This document shows, in pieces, positions 26,318 through 38,399 of a DNA stretch of 64,000 bases. The DNA lies in contig OX439127.1 of the NCBI GenBank assembly GCA_949318235.1, forward strand, positions 6,441,034 through 6,505,033. The letters run 5' to 3'. The notes beneath the pieces were generated by a model that did no database searches, had not been told where the DNA came from, and worked only from the letters and a program-made list of their open reading frames with translations. The stretch comes from Ecdyonurus torrentis (Eukaryota; Arthropoda; Insecta; Ephemeroptera; Heptageniidae). Position 1 is the first letter of the stretch; every line of letters begins with the position of its first letter. The translations under genes were made by a program, and so were the position numbers.

Positions 26318-26582
26318 GCTATAGGGTGTATGCATGCATTTTAAAGTCAACCCGTTGTTGGATAAATAGATAGCATAGGGGCCATAGGAAAATAAATCAT
26401 TTAGCAAGTTTAAAAAGAATAGACAATATTTTTAAGAGCACTGATGCTGTAAATATGTTGAATTAGTATCTCAAGAATGTGAAAAAAAAAAAAAAAAACT
26501 ATTTTTCAAAGAAAATTGGCTTAAACGAAGTATGATGGCCTGCAAGCGCATTAAATATGACGTCATCCACATACACGCTATA
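26318..26582 (+). mobile_element. MITE family A, copy 6, internally deleted
   Basis: Begins TATAGGGTGTATGCATGCAT and ends CACATACACGCTATAG. Compared with copy 5 it has lost the GTTTGTCCTATGCTGAGCAA segment between TTAAACGAAG and TATGATGGCC. Confidence 0.88.
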
Positions 26583-27015
26583 GTGCTTGCAATTCAATAC
26601 GTATTGATTTTACATGCATAACAAAAATGTAGAAAGCAAAAATAAGGTTTATTATAGAACAGAGAAAACTGAACAATTTGACTGCGAGAGAACAACGTAA
26701 ATCTGTAGATATGTCGCTTGTTAAAAATAAGTGGCACAAAATCACTCTTTCTCTCGTTACTTTAATTGAACTATAGGGTCTATACTGTATATATATAATA
26801 CGTATATATACGTATACTATACTATACGGAATAACTCAATATGTGGTCCGGTGCAGAAAATTGACTCATTTTTCTAATAAGCAGAGAGAGAGAGAGAGAC
26901 ACACACAAAGAGAGAGATGCATTACACTTTACGGTTAAATTGTTTCGTAAAAACCTTAGTGTAGTTGAAAATAAAAAGTAACTATGAGATGTCGGTGGTT
27001 AACATTGTGACCATT

Positions 27016-27295
27016 ACCGAGCTGTTCTGGCCGAGTGGTGAAGGCAGCTGACACGTAACTCTGTACTCCTCATGGAGTATAGGTTCGAGCCACTGCTGGG
27101 TGCGTACGTGAAGTGTGAGAGCACAACATGTTGCACGATGCATGTTTACATGCATTCCATTACGACGCACAGTATTCGGGAGGTGCATGATTGATGTGAG
27201 AGCACCGACCAGCCTGCCTAGATGTTTCCACGGTTTCTCTAGGCTGTCATGGTGAATGCCGGGCTGTGTACTTAGACCGTGACCAGCCCAAGTTT
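27016..27295 (+). mobile_element. SINE family 1 (tRNA-derived), copy 1
   Basis: The head carries a polymerase III A box (TGGCCGAGTGG) and B box (GGTTCGAGCC) spaced as in a tRNA with a long variable arm (Leu/Ser-like), followed by GCTGGGTGCGTACGTGAAG. The body includes CATTCGGGAGGTGCATGAT-like, CCGACCAGCCTGCCTAGATG and CCACGGTTTCTCTAGGCTGT blocks shared with copies at 42061, 44743 and 63643. The 3' end is truncated after GACCAGCCCA. The minus-strand open frame across it is fortuitous. Confidence 0.9.
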
Positions 27296-27320
27296 TAAAA
27301 AACAATTTAAGTGTCAAAAA

Positions 27321-27350
27321 CCCTCCCTCCCTCCCTCCCTCTCTCCCTCT
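27321..27350. repeat. (CCCT)n microsatellite
   Basis: Short CCCT tandem following the SINE, then CTCCCTCTTTC. Confidence 0.85.
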
Positions 27351-27364
27351 TTCTTGTTATTAAT

Positions 27365-27853
27365 TGACATAATTTAAAAGGGGTATCAGGAATCACAAAT
27401 CCATTACATCTTCTGCAAGTGCATAAACCCATGCTTACTTTTTGAACCTAAAAAAAATACTAAAATTTTTTTTCTTTGCTTTTGACCATTTCATATTTTC
27501 TTTCTTTTAAAAGATATGGTTAAACTTTTGTCGGCATCCTATTTCAAATCAAAGCGTTTTCACTTTGATTATTAATAACTCTGAAACTTTAAAAGCAAAA
27601 TACAAGCGCACCGAGAATAATAGTTTAGCACTTACTGTAAGTTGACCGTCGTAGTGTGAACTGCATCATAATAATATTGAGACCGCAAGCAATCAAAACG
27701 TAAAATATTATTATTTTATACCTATCAAAAAGAAAGCCGTCGTCTTTCGTACTGCCGCCTATGGCTACAAAGTTTCAAGAGGGGTGACTTGACGCTAAGG
27801 AGATAAATGCATTCCAGATGTGTGACACGCTTGTAAGCGTAATACTCGGGCAG

Positions 27854-27884
<31 letters not shown>

Positions 27885-28120
27885 TAAGTATTTTATCACA
27901 TATATATTTAAATGTTTATTAAAATAAATGATAACTGCATTTATTGTAATATTTATTTATAAATTAAATTATTTCCCATTGATTGTTTTACTTTTTTTAT
28001 TTTTCAGCATTTTCAATTACTTATTATTTTTATTCTTTATTCTTTACCTATTGGTGCAATCCACGTTCTATACTAAATTTTAAGTTTAATTAGCCAGGAG
28101 GGTATTATAATATTTTGGTA
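27365..28120. other. Unassigned non-coding sequence
   Basis: No gene or copy of a known family. A (CT)n run lies at 27854-27880. Confidence 0.4.
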
Positions 28121-28125
28121 AAACA

Positions 28126-28128
28126 CAA

Positions 28129-28165
<37 letters not shown>

Positions 28166-28169
28166 ATAT

Positions 28170-28234
<65 letters not shown>
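28126..28234. repeat. (AT)n microsatellite
   Basis: TA tandem with short ATATTTATAT and TACATATATACAT interruptions. Confidence 0.95.
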
Positions 28235-28238
<4 letters not shown>

Positions 28239-28914
28239 ATATGTATGTATTTTGAATTTAATACTAATTTAATTCTTTCTTTTGTGCAACACAAAAAAAA
28301 ACACTTTTTTATTCATTATGATACTTTTTTTTTTATTTACAATAACAATTAAGTGTACATTTCTGTCACAGTATATAGTAGTATACGTAAGATTTTAAAA
28401 ATTTCAAGAAGAAAAATACAATACTGTACAATATCATACATTATTATTATTATTTTGTAAAAAAAATCTAATTGTTATTTTAAAATTTAGTTTGAATAAA
28501 AATAATATATTATAGAGAATGAAATTTAAAGATATGAAAAGAGAAATTAGAAAATATATATTATATATTTAAAATATATATAAATATATAAAAAAATGGT
28601 CAATTACTCATTAACCTATAGCATAGCTCATCCGTCACATCTGTTTTACGAATGTTTACGCACCCTCACTTCGTATTTAACCTCTTGCTTGTTTTCTTAC
28701 AAAACTTAATCTGCCGTAACCGCACCGCGACGGGGGGTAAAAGCTAAATTTTTTTACCAAAAAAAAAAGTTTTACCATATGACGTCATGGCATATGTAGT
28801 CCAGCTACCCGAAATATAATTTTGGGATTTTTTTGTAATGAACGTATGTACTCTTAAGTTTATATAATCGTTGAAAATGTAATAAAACGATTAGACCTTA
28901 TTCGTCCTTTAAGT

Positions 28915-29185
28915 ATAGGGTATATGAGTGTTGATGTAGCCCCACGAGAGAGCGTAAAAAAACTGTAAAGTATGCAATTTGCGTGAAAATTCGTGTTTAT
29001 GACGGCAGAAACATGCAAAAATTAGCATGAAAATTTTGTGCAGGTTGCATAAGTCGAATGTTCTGACCACTGCTACGGTGCTACAGTTGTGTTTTGAGAC
29101 AAACTAATGTTATTTATGTAAATCCCATCAAGTGTTTTGTGATATAAATGCTTATGTTTATCTCTGGTCTATTCCTTCAACACCC
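28915..29185 (+). repeat. Inverted duplicate of 32925-33190
   Basis: Shared strings, one strand against the reverse of the other: CGAGAGAGCGTRAAAAA, TGTAAAGTATGCAATTTGCG, ACTGCTACGGTG, and CCCATCAAGTGKTTTKTGAT. The arms have diverged by many substitutions. The segment could be half of an old inverted-repeat element spanning 28.9-33.2 kb, or a dispersed repeat. Confidence 0.75.
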
Positions 29186-29775
29186 ATTTTGCATATTTGC
29201 ACAACATTGCGTTTTTTGTGTTATCGAATCGTCACAGTAAAAAATAAACCATATATTTGTAATCAACTTAAAATTTGCTTCAAGAAATGACCTTATAAGT
29301 TTAAAAATTATGTAGTCGGGTCACCGCTCCTTTTTAATAACTATTGTACGCATCAAAATCTTGTTTAGATAAAAATTGCGTATATTTACATTTTAATTTT
29401 ACACATAAAGTATAAATTTTAGATTATTTAAAATATTTTTGACAGATTTACAGTGTTATGAAAATTTATTAGATAAGAAATTTTAAAACTGTAATGTTAT
29501 TATAATAAATTTTAGTTCACTTTTAAAACTTTTCATTTTAATATACTTATCAAATTTGTCAGAATTATCTTAAATGATCTAAAATTTTTATTCATTGTGT
29601 AAAATGTAAATGTACGCATTTTTGTCTTTACAGATTTCGATGCGACGCATCGTTAAATTGCGAAATTATTTAATAATAAATAAAGAGTGGTGCACCAAAT
29701 TCATGATTTTTAATTTTGAAAGTTCATTTCAGAAATCAAATTTTAACTTGTTTAGTAATAATACCTCTTGTTTCT

Positions 29776-29950
<175 letters not shown>

Positions 29951-30146
29951 TAAGACAAGAGATATACATAAAGGATAAATAATTTGAAAGAGTAAAATTA
30001 AAATCCTAAGAAATTTCTCATCAATTATATTTTTATTAAAATATAATAATATAATATATACGTCACAGCAGCTCACTTGAAAAATAAAAAAGGTTTTAAA
30101 TCGTTCGCATGTGAGCCCACCACAGAACTCTAAACTTTCTAGCGGC

Positions 30147-30147
<1 letters not shown>

Positions 30148-30199
<52 letters not shown>
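30148..30199. repeat. (CT)n microsatellite
   Basis: Uninterrupted CT tandem just upstream of the GC-rich hairpin. Confidence 0.96.
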
Positions 30200-30201
<2 letters not shown>

Positions 30202-30218
30202 AAGTTGTAGCTGTGACG

Positions 30219-30267
30219 GGACCCGGCTCTCGGTACCGCTTTTTGCAAAGCGGTACCGAGAGCTGGG
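30219..30267. repeat. Strong 22-bp hairpin with tetraloop
   Basis: Arms ACCCGGCTCTCGGTACCGC... and ...GCGGTACCGAGAGCTGGGT are complementary over about 22 bp with one mismatch (a G-U pair in one RNA strand), around a loop of about 4 bases. The stem is GC-rich in an AT-rich region. It may be the tip of a foldback element or a structured RNA; no function is shown by the sequence. Confidence 0.85.
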
Positions 30268-30299
30268 TCGTGAGAAACATTTTTTTGTGGAAGTGATTC

Positions 30300-31065
30300 T
30301 CGTAATAACCGGTTCCATCGGTTCCGCGAATCTTTTCTTATTCTTTTTTTTTTTTACTATATTCTGATTATATATGAAAAAGGTTCGTTGCTTCCTCGAC
30401 GTCAAGCCCTTAACATGAGAGGTAATTTAACTCTTCAAAATTAAAAAAAAAAAATAATAAAAAAAAAACGAAGAAAAAAGAAAAAAGGAAAAAATGCTAT
30501 TATTTATTTGACTTAGATTTGAATCATTATTAAAAATATTATTCATTTTATTTTTATCGTTTTTTAGCATTTATTTTTATGAATTATTTTACTGGAACCG
30601 GAACCGTTTTTTTTTTATTTGCTCTGATTTAAAAAATCTTTAAACCATCGAAAAAAATAGAAATAAAAATATGCAAATTGTGCCAGAAAAAAAGCCAGTA
30701 AAATTTCGCATTTTTTAGAGCTATTTTGAGCAATGTAAAGTGGGTAGGGGGTCTGTGAAAGTAAGAAAAAGCAAAAAAAATAATTTTTTTTTCGACAAAA
30801 GAGGCATATTTTTGTCATTTTGAGAGCCACACAAAAAAGTGGTTAAAAATTGCGACATTAATATATTGTTTCAAAGGGTCTGGGACTTAAGAGGATATGA
30901 ATAAAATTTGTTGTAACGTTGCAGTAACGTTGTTGCAACATTTGCAGGTGATTTTTGCATTAATTATTCACTTTTAGAATGTTTATTTTAATTTTTTTAC
31001 CCATGCATGATTAAAAAAAATCCATATAAATTGACTTAAAGAATTATTATTGGTACAAATACAAT
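30300..31065. other. Region with scattered GGAACCGG motifs
   Basis: AACCGGTTCCATCGGTTCCG (30307-30326) and GGAACCGGAACCG (30594-30606) recur in inverted orientation, and related motifs continue at 31455-31645. Repeated GGTTCC motifs can mark the subterminal regions of hAT-like elements, but I find no terminal repeat. The intervening 30620-31060 is AT-rich and unassigned. Confidence 0.35.
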
Positions 31066-31072
31066 GATATTT

Positions 31073-31443
31073 GCTCGTTTGGCACGCTGGAGGTTCGGCG
31101 TTCAATACCAAGCCGGGTTAGTCTTGAAAGGCCAGTTTGTAAGAGCGGTGGTTACAACGGTGAAGTTTCAGTGTGTTTCAATGTATACGTTGCCGTTGAA
31201 ATACGTAGGTTGGGCAGGCAGTTTGACCACCTCTCGTCCATATAGTGGCGAGTGCTGCCGTCGTAAGATTTGGTGGTCCGAGCTGCACATGTCTGGTATT
31301 AGGAGCCCAGAGGAGTGTGTTGTTAAAAGGTAGAGCCTGTGGTTTAGTAAGCTGCAGATCATTGTAAGCCCTCTTATTAGAAATGAATTGTCCTAACCTA
31401 CCCCGAACGAGATTATGACTTCATGATACTTACATACTTACGT
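31073..31443 (+). mobile_element. SINE family 2, 5'-truncated copy
   Basis: Matches 42911-43300 from GCTCGTTTGGCACGCTGGAG onward: TTCGGCGTTCAATACCAAGC (degenerate B box), CGGTGAAGTTTCAGTGTGTT, GATTTGGTGGTCCGAGCTGC, GAGCCCAGAGGAGTGTG, and a tail GATTATGACTTCATGATAC. The A-box part is lost. Confidence 0.85.
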
Positions 31444-31454
31444 TAGTAATTATT

Positions 31455-31645
31455 ATAAACTATTTTCCAGGGACTGGAACCGCGGTTTCAGGAACCAATT
31501 AAAACTGCTTATTGGAAGCGTTTCTGGGTACTGTGGTTCTTAAGAACAGCCTTCTAGGAGCCGTTTCTTGAGAACGATTTCTTAAGAACCGATTGAATGG
31601 CTGAGAACTGCATAATTATATTAGAGGCGGTTCCGGTTCCTGATT
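31455..31645. repeat. Imperfect GGTTCC/GAACC motif cluster
   Basis: Contains GACTGGAACCGCGGTTTCAG, GGTTCTTAAGAACAG, GAACGATTTCTTAAGAACCG and GGCGGTTCCGGTTCC. Many are short palindromes centred on TTAAGAA. Probably part of a degenerate inverted-repeat transposon. Confidence 0.4.
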
Positions 31646-32173
31646 TACATGTTATCTTTAACGTAGAACGCGACCGACTTTGACCGGAAATCTTTAAAAG
31701 AAGAACTATATTTTCACAATAATTTTTTGTACATTATATAGTTCCAACAATTCATACACTATGACATACACTATCATTTTTAAATAAAATCGAGTAAATT
31801 TAAAATATATATATTATATTATAACATTTTTAATTTTAAAAAGTTTCTAATTTCTAATTTGATTAAAATTTGCCTCTAAAATTTGCATTTAAACATCAAA
31901 TACATGTTATCTTTAATGTTGAGTAACTCAAATATTAATCGTGTTTTCACATGTTTAACGTAACTTAACTTTTAAGTACTATTTCTTCTATATTTTGAGT
32001 TTATATTTGTAACTTTCGAATGTCTAGTTTGCGAGATATCATTCAATCAACTACCCCTTAAAGTGAAATAACTTAAATATTTGATCGTGTGTTTTCACAT
32101 GTTTGACGTGTAACTTAACTTTTAAGTCATGTACTATTTCTTTTTTACTTTGTGTTTATATTATAATTCACGA

Positions 32174-32459
<286 letters not shown>

Positions 32460-32924
32460 TTAGAGAGAGTGTCGGACTAGCCATTAAAGTTGGTCACGAA
32501 ATCCTGATGGGGCCCTACTGGTTTGGGGCCCTCGTTGTTCATAAATTCATACAAAATAATGACAAGAAAATAGATAAAAAAAAATCTTCAATTTTTTAAA
32601 ACTCTTATTATTTTTTTTTCACTTATTATTGTTATTTTCACATCTTTACATAATTTTATTTATATGATTGAAATATGTTACAATACGTAATTTTATAGGA
32701 AGGAAATATATATTATATCACTTTCAATAAACCATATGAAATTGATTTCTTTATATTAAAAGACCTTTTTTTCTTCTTTATATTACTCTATGACAGGGTT
32801 TCTTTTGGAGAGACGGACAGAGCACCAGGGGTTTTGCGGGTCCAGCGCCCCCAAAAACCTGTCGGTCATGGATATATTATATACGCTGTCTAAAATTTAT
32901 TAAATCAAATTCCTTTTGGTGTTT

Positions 32925-33190
32925 AAAGGCAGCATAGACAACATGAAAATATTATTATTTACATCAAAAACCACTTGATGGGACTTACATAAATAACATT
33001 AATTATTAATTGGTCTTAAAACCCAACTGTAACACCGTAGCAGTGATCAGAAAATTTCGATTTATGCAACCCGCACAACATTTTCATACTAATTTTGCCT
33101 GTTTCTGACGTCATAAACAGAAATATTTACGCAAATTGCATACTTTACAGATTTTTCACGCTCTCTCGTCGAGCCACATTTACATTAGGG
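32925..33190 (-). repeat. Inverted duplicate of 28915-29185
   Basis: Reverse complement of the 28.9-kb block: TTGATGGGACTTACATAAA near 32970, CCGTAGCAGTGAT near 33034, and GCAAATTGCATACTTTACAG near 33133. No function is evident. Confidence 0.75.
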
Positions 33191-33942
33191 TAAAAATAAT
33201 AATCAGTTTTGTAGATCCCATTCTGTGTTTTATGATTAAAAAAAACATATTGTTTCATGTTTTCTATGCGTTTAATACCAAATAATAATAATAATAATAA
33301 TAATAAAATAGTATTTTTTTTATTTATTTTTTATTTTTAGTGTGCAGTTCTCAGGAATGATTCATATATTCATATTCTTAATATCCATCTAGTTTTTTTT
33401 TTTACAATTATTTTCTTAAAATCTGTCTGAATTGATAAGAATTGCAGCCTCATGTCCACTCTCTGCTTCAAGTCTGTTTCTAAACTTTGTTTTTGTACTA
33501 AAGTACAGAGAAATTACTGATTCACATAATAAATAGTGGGTTGGTATGATAGGGTAGGAATATCTTATTTGCACGCGTAATTGCTATTTTTGCATATTCT
33601 TGATACAATTCAGACCAAAATATTGGAAGATGGATTATGGAGGACTTAAGTTTTCTGTAATTTCTGACTCGCATAAGCATGTGAACCCGCAAGGGAATAA
33701 AGCTGTGAGGCTTTGTTAAACAAATTTTAAACTTTTTATTTTAATTTAATATGTAGTAAATACATTACTCAACAGTATAATACACGCAAATTAAGTAAAC
33801 TTTTTATTGATGAAGCTAATAAGCTCGGCTTTTTTTCCTTCTTCTTCTTCTTTTTCCTTAGGTCGATCAACGTGGCTCTAAAAGTGATCCAGTTTAAATC
33901 AAGGTCTTTTTTTCAAAAGTTTATATAAGATTATAGATCTCT

Positions 33943-34084
<142 letters not shown>

Positions 34085-34705
34085 TTCTTTTAGATGTTTC
34101 TGCTATACATACGTAGACGGTTATAACCCTGGTTATGTCATTATACAGTAAAAATGAAAATATATAAGTATTAAAAATCTGTAAGCTTAAAAAAATTGTT
34201 TCTATCAACTTTGGTAAAAGGTTTTTATGCATAGGTTCAGGCATTTACTTTTTTTTTTAACTTAGGCTTTGTATATTAAATTTAATTTATATATTAAAAT
34301 TTAATTTTATTGCATTTTTTTTTAAAAAGTAAGACATCGCATCTTGTTTTATTTTCTTTGTTATTGATTTTCTTATTATATATTTGTATTTATTATTCAA
34401 TAAGGGGAAGTTTATAATTATAAGGAATTCATCTCAATATGTCAATTCAGGCAGTATAATTTTTAAAGCATTAAATTTTTTTTTTTTAATTGTAATTTAT
34501 TGTTCCAATTGTTAATAAAACAATGAAACTTTACATAACACTTTTTAAATTATATTTTCAATCACGTTAATCTTAATTTAACATAAGAGAGAATATTTTT
34601 TGGAACATATATTATAATGTTTGCATTGTTTTGTAAAAAAGTATATTTATACAAAAAATGCTTTGAATGCAAAAGTGTGTTGTCGGCTAAACTCTTTTGT
34701 AAATG

Positions 34706-34885
34706 TAGGATTTGGTGGTCCGAGCTGCACAGGTCTGGTATTAGGAGCCCAGAGGAGTGTGGTATTAAGGGTAGAGCCTGTGGTCTGGTAAGCCACAGGT
34801 CATTGTAAGCCCTCTTACTAAAAAGGACTCGTCCTGGCCTACCCCGAAAGGGATTATGACGTCATGATATGTATGTATGTGTATG
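34706..34885 (+). mobile_element. SINE family 2, 3' fragment
   Basis: Starts at GGATTTGGTGGTCCGAGC and runs through AAGGGTAGAGCCTGTGGTCT to the tail CCTACCCCGAAAGGGATTAT and a short (GTAT)n end. It replaces a short stretch of the right inverted-duplication arm, so it inserted after that duplication. It is 5'-truncated, the usual outcome of incomplete reverse transcription. Confidence 0.88.
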
Positions 34886-35221
34886 TAGTTAGTTATATAA
34901 TTACAGCCACGTGCAATGTATGTCGGTGTCTCAAGGCTAAACTTATGTTAGAAACAAATGAAAGTACTTCGCAGAAATACAACACTGACGTCAGCTTTGA
35001 TGCACGTGTTCTGTCGTGTATGATCGCAGAGTTAAGAAAAAATCTCTCCTTTTGCTATACTATATGAAGTGGCATTTATAATAATGTATATTGAACGGAC
35101 TTTAAAACAAAGCACTCATCAAAAAACAACCTTAACTTTCAAAACTTCTATTTCTATACGTATATGTATAGAAAAAATATAATAATTGAAAAAATATTTA
35201 TGCAACACAACATCTAGAGAG

Positions 35222-35338
<117 letters not shown>

Positions 35339-35864
35339 CAAGGAATACCGTAAAAAGAAGAGTAAAATATCAGCTTTAATTAGAATCTACAATAAATGCT
35401 TGATATCGGTGGTGTCGTAGCACCAATCAGAGGCGAACACCAAAATTTTATAATAAAATAATCTTTTATTAAGGCGCATACAGGTCTGTTTCAGCCATAT
35501 TACCTGAACCTTGGCCATAAATTGAGCCAATAATATTATAATATTACAATAAAAATACAAAATATTACAATATGCCAAAAAAATTAAAACATTGGGGTAG
35601 CGCAAAAACAGCGCAGCACATCGTGCTTAAATGGACATAACTTATTTGACACACAGAAAATAACATCTCTATAATAATATGTAAAATTAACATTATGCTT
35701 GCAGGGAGATTCAAGACTTTTCAAAAACTGATTTATTTGTGATTTTTTAGAAAATTGCATTGATTTTGGAACAATTTAAATGAGGTATACTTTATTACCG
35801 GAAAGTATTATGTCATTTGTGCTGCATTTATGTATAATTATAGCGTAAATGATGCTAAATTAGA

Positions 35865-36145
35865 ACCCCTACAAAAAAGTTTTGCGTGTACATTGTATGC
35901 AGGTTGTAAGCACATTGTATGTTTCATGCAAAATACATGTAATAATTGCATGTACCTTACCAGCACTTTGTATGTACCTGCCTGCACGGCAAAAAAAGGA
36001 CGCAAAAATATTGACTGCCTTTTGCATGCACTCCTCATTTTTAAAAGAAAATAATAATAAAAAAAAAGTACTGGCACAATGCATGCAAAAAGCGTTTTTT
36101 AAAAAAAGCTAAAATATTGTGTTTGTCTGTATTTGCCTGCATAGG
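35865..36145. mobile_element. CCCCTACAAAAAAG-ended element rich in TGCATGCA motifs
   Basis: Begins CCCCTACAAAAAAGTTTTGC. The interior has many TGTATGCA, TGCATG and CTGCCTGCA motifs. A second copy in the opposite direction ends AAACTTTTTTGTAGGGG at 43619 and shares the GACTGCCTTTT and GCATGCA segments. The far end of each copy is unclear. No coding sequence. Confidence 0.55.
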
Positions 36146-36535
36146 ATTTCAACACTTAGAAAATTTTCTGATACATAATACTCGGCATATATTTTAAAGT
36201 TTTCAGGAGGCAATTTTAAAAACTTCAGGGCAAAATTGGATTGATATCATCCCAATTGGGCTGTTATAAAAAAAAACATTTTTAATTTTAGGTCATTTGT
36301 CATTTGGGCAAAATTTGAATTTTTGGCAGGGGTTTGTTTAAACGTTACTTTTTATCACTACATTATAATGACGGAACGAACATTTTAGAACCGCAAATCT
36401 GCTAAACTATGAAAGTTAGACCACATTCAATTTTTTTGTGGAAAACATAGACAGTTTTGAATAGCTTCCATAAAAAATATCGGTCCCAGCTATTATCGAT
36501 TTTATAGGAAAAATGGACCAAAATTGGGTATCAGC

Positions 36536-36581
<46 letters not shown>

Positions 36582-37260
36582 CCATTTTGAAACGAACCCT
36601 GTGACGTCCGAGTAAAAATCAAAATATCAATTTTTTCAATTTTTATGAAGAGCTGACTATAGTTGTAACCCTTTGGAACAAATCATTTCCTCAGTTTCGA
36701 TAATTTTTTATTTTCAACGATTTTTTCAAGTTGACAACTTTTTCAAAAATCCCGATTTTGAGTCCCGATTTTTTTCTATGCCGCTGAACTTTAAATTCAA
36801 TGTATTTATACTGAGATGGATCTTTAGCACCTTAGCTCACTTCTTTTATAGAAAACTCGATGGCTTCAAACTTATTGTGAGTATTGTTTAATGACGTAAA
36901 AAAAAATCCAAAATATCGACTATGGTTACAGTTCAAAAAATCGACAAAAATCGTGTCACTCAAAGTATAGTTTTTTGAACTCCTCAATGCATGGGATGAA
37001 TTTTGGTATACAAAAAAAGTAATCGATTTTTTTAATTTTGCACTTAGACTTAACGTGATTTTCATACAATCGCTCCTTCAGAGAGGCTAAGTCCAAATGC
37101 AAAATTAAAAAAATCGATTACTTTTTTTGTATACCAAAATTCATCCCATGCATTGAGGAGTTCAAAAAACTATACTTTGAGTGACACGATTTTTGTCGAT
37201 TTTTTGAACTGTAACCATAGTCGATATTTTGGATTTTTTTTTACGTCGTTAAACATACTC

Positions 37261-37842
37261 CCCAGTAAACCACACTTTACACGGAAAGTACTTTTCCAGT
37301 ACATTTCTTGATTTCCTGCAAGTACTTTTCTGGCTCTTGCTACAAGTACTTGACCCATGTAAGAGTGTCACTCTGGGTCATGTACTTGGCAAGTACTTTC
37401 TGCTTTGCAAGCACTTTTCCTTCACTTATGATTTTTTATTATATATATAAAAAGTTTATTCCCCTCAATTGCCAACCTAGCCGACACTCGGGATCGAACC
37501 TCTGACCATCCGATCATGAGACCTAGACTCTACCACTGAGCCATAGTCGCATGATATAGAAGATAGAGACAAAACATATATTTATCTTTCTCTTTATTTT
37601 TTACTCGCTTCTGATTGGTTGGCACTGCATGTACTTGTGAAGTGCATGCAAGTAAAAATAAAAAACACTTTGCAAGCACTTTCTTAAAAGCTCTGTTCAT
37701 GTACATGTCAAATACATTTCAGTTACATTTTTGTAAACTACATGAAAAGCACATGCAGAAATCTGAGGGCATGTACTTTTCACGTAGTTTTATAATAAAA
37801 AGTACTTGCCATGTATATTTCCGTATAATATGGTTTACTGGG
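37261..37842. mobile_element. CCCAGTAAACC-ended element nested in the foldback
   Basis: Begins CCCAGTAAACCAC and ends TGGTTTACTGGG. The flanks are TC on both sides, and comparison with the other foldback arm shows the uninterrupted target, so the 582 bp are an insertion with an apparent 2-bp duplication. The interior is packed with AAGTACTT, GCAAGTAC and TGTACTT motifs, possible binding sites for a transposase. It also contains a tRNA-like sequence. The superfamily is not identified. Confidence 0.8.
37479..37550 (-). other. Degenerate tRNA-like sequence, 72 nt (SINE head or tRNA pseudogene)
   Basis: On the minus strand it has a D-arm/A-box-like TGGCTCAGTGGTAGAGTC, CTCATGA where an anticodon loop would be, and B-box GGTTCGATCCCG. 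The 3' end TGTCGGC could pair with a 5' GCCGACA, but the 5' end reads GCGACTA, as if one C were lost. The anticodon and T stems also mispair. It is therefore not a functional tRNA gene. It lies inside the CCCAGTAAACC-ended element. Confidence 0.6.
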
Positions 37843-38399
37843 TCACAAGTTTGAAGCCATCAAGTTTTCTATAAAAGAAGTGAGCTAAGGTGCTAAAGAT
37901 CCATCTCAGTATAAATACATTGAATTTAAAGTTCAGCGGCATAGAAAAAATCGGGACTCAAAATCGGGATTTTTGAAAAAGTTGTCAACTTGAAAAAATC
38001 GTTAAAAATAAAAAATTATCGAAACTGAGGAAATGATTTGTTCCAAAGGGTTACAACTATAGTCAGCTCTTCATAAAAATTGAAAAATTGGTAATTGATT
38101 CTTACTCGGACGTCACAGGGTTCGTTTCAAAATGAAAAAAAAACGCTGATATCCAATTTTGGTCGATTTTTCCTAATTTCAATAATAGCTTTGACCGATA
38201 TTTTTGATGGAGGCGATCCAAAACTGTCTTTATTTTCCACAAAAAAATTGAATGTGGTCTAACTTTCATAGTTTAGCAGATTTGCGGTTCCAAAATGTTC
38301 ATTCCGTCATAGTGATCACAAGTGACGATTGCACCTGCCAAAATTTCAGATTTTGACCCAAAGCATGATAAAATAAAGAGCCCAAATGCCTTATATCAT

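Larger units (their letters stand above)
25583..26970 (+). repeat. Segmental duplication module S, copy 2
   Basis: Partner of 19450-20895, with GCTTCTTGTGCATCATTTAT at the start and TTGTTTCGTAAAAACCTTAG at the end. A SINE lies immediately downstream of the second copy only. Confidence 0.85.

Noticed and set aside
26982..27317. 111-codon minus-strand frame with non-repetitive composition
   Set aside because: It lies across SINE family 1; equivalent frames at 42334-42630 and 44699-45020 are disrupted differently, as expected for non-coding repeat copies.
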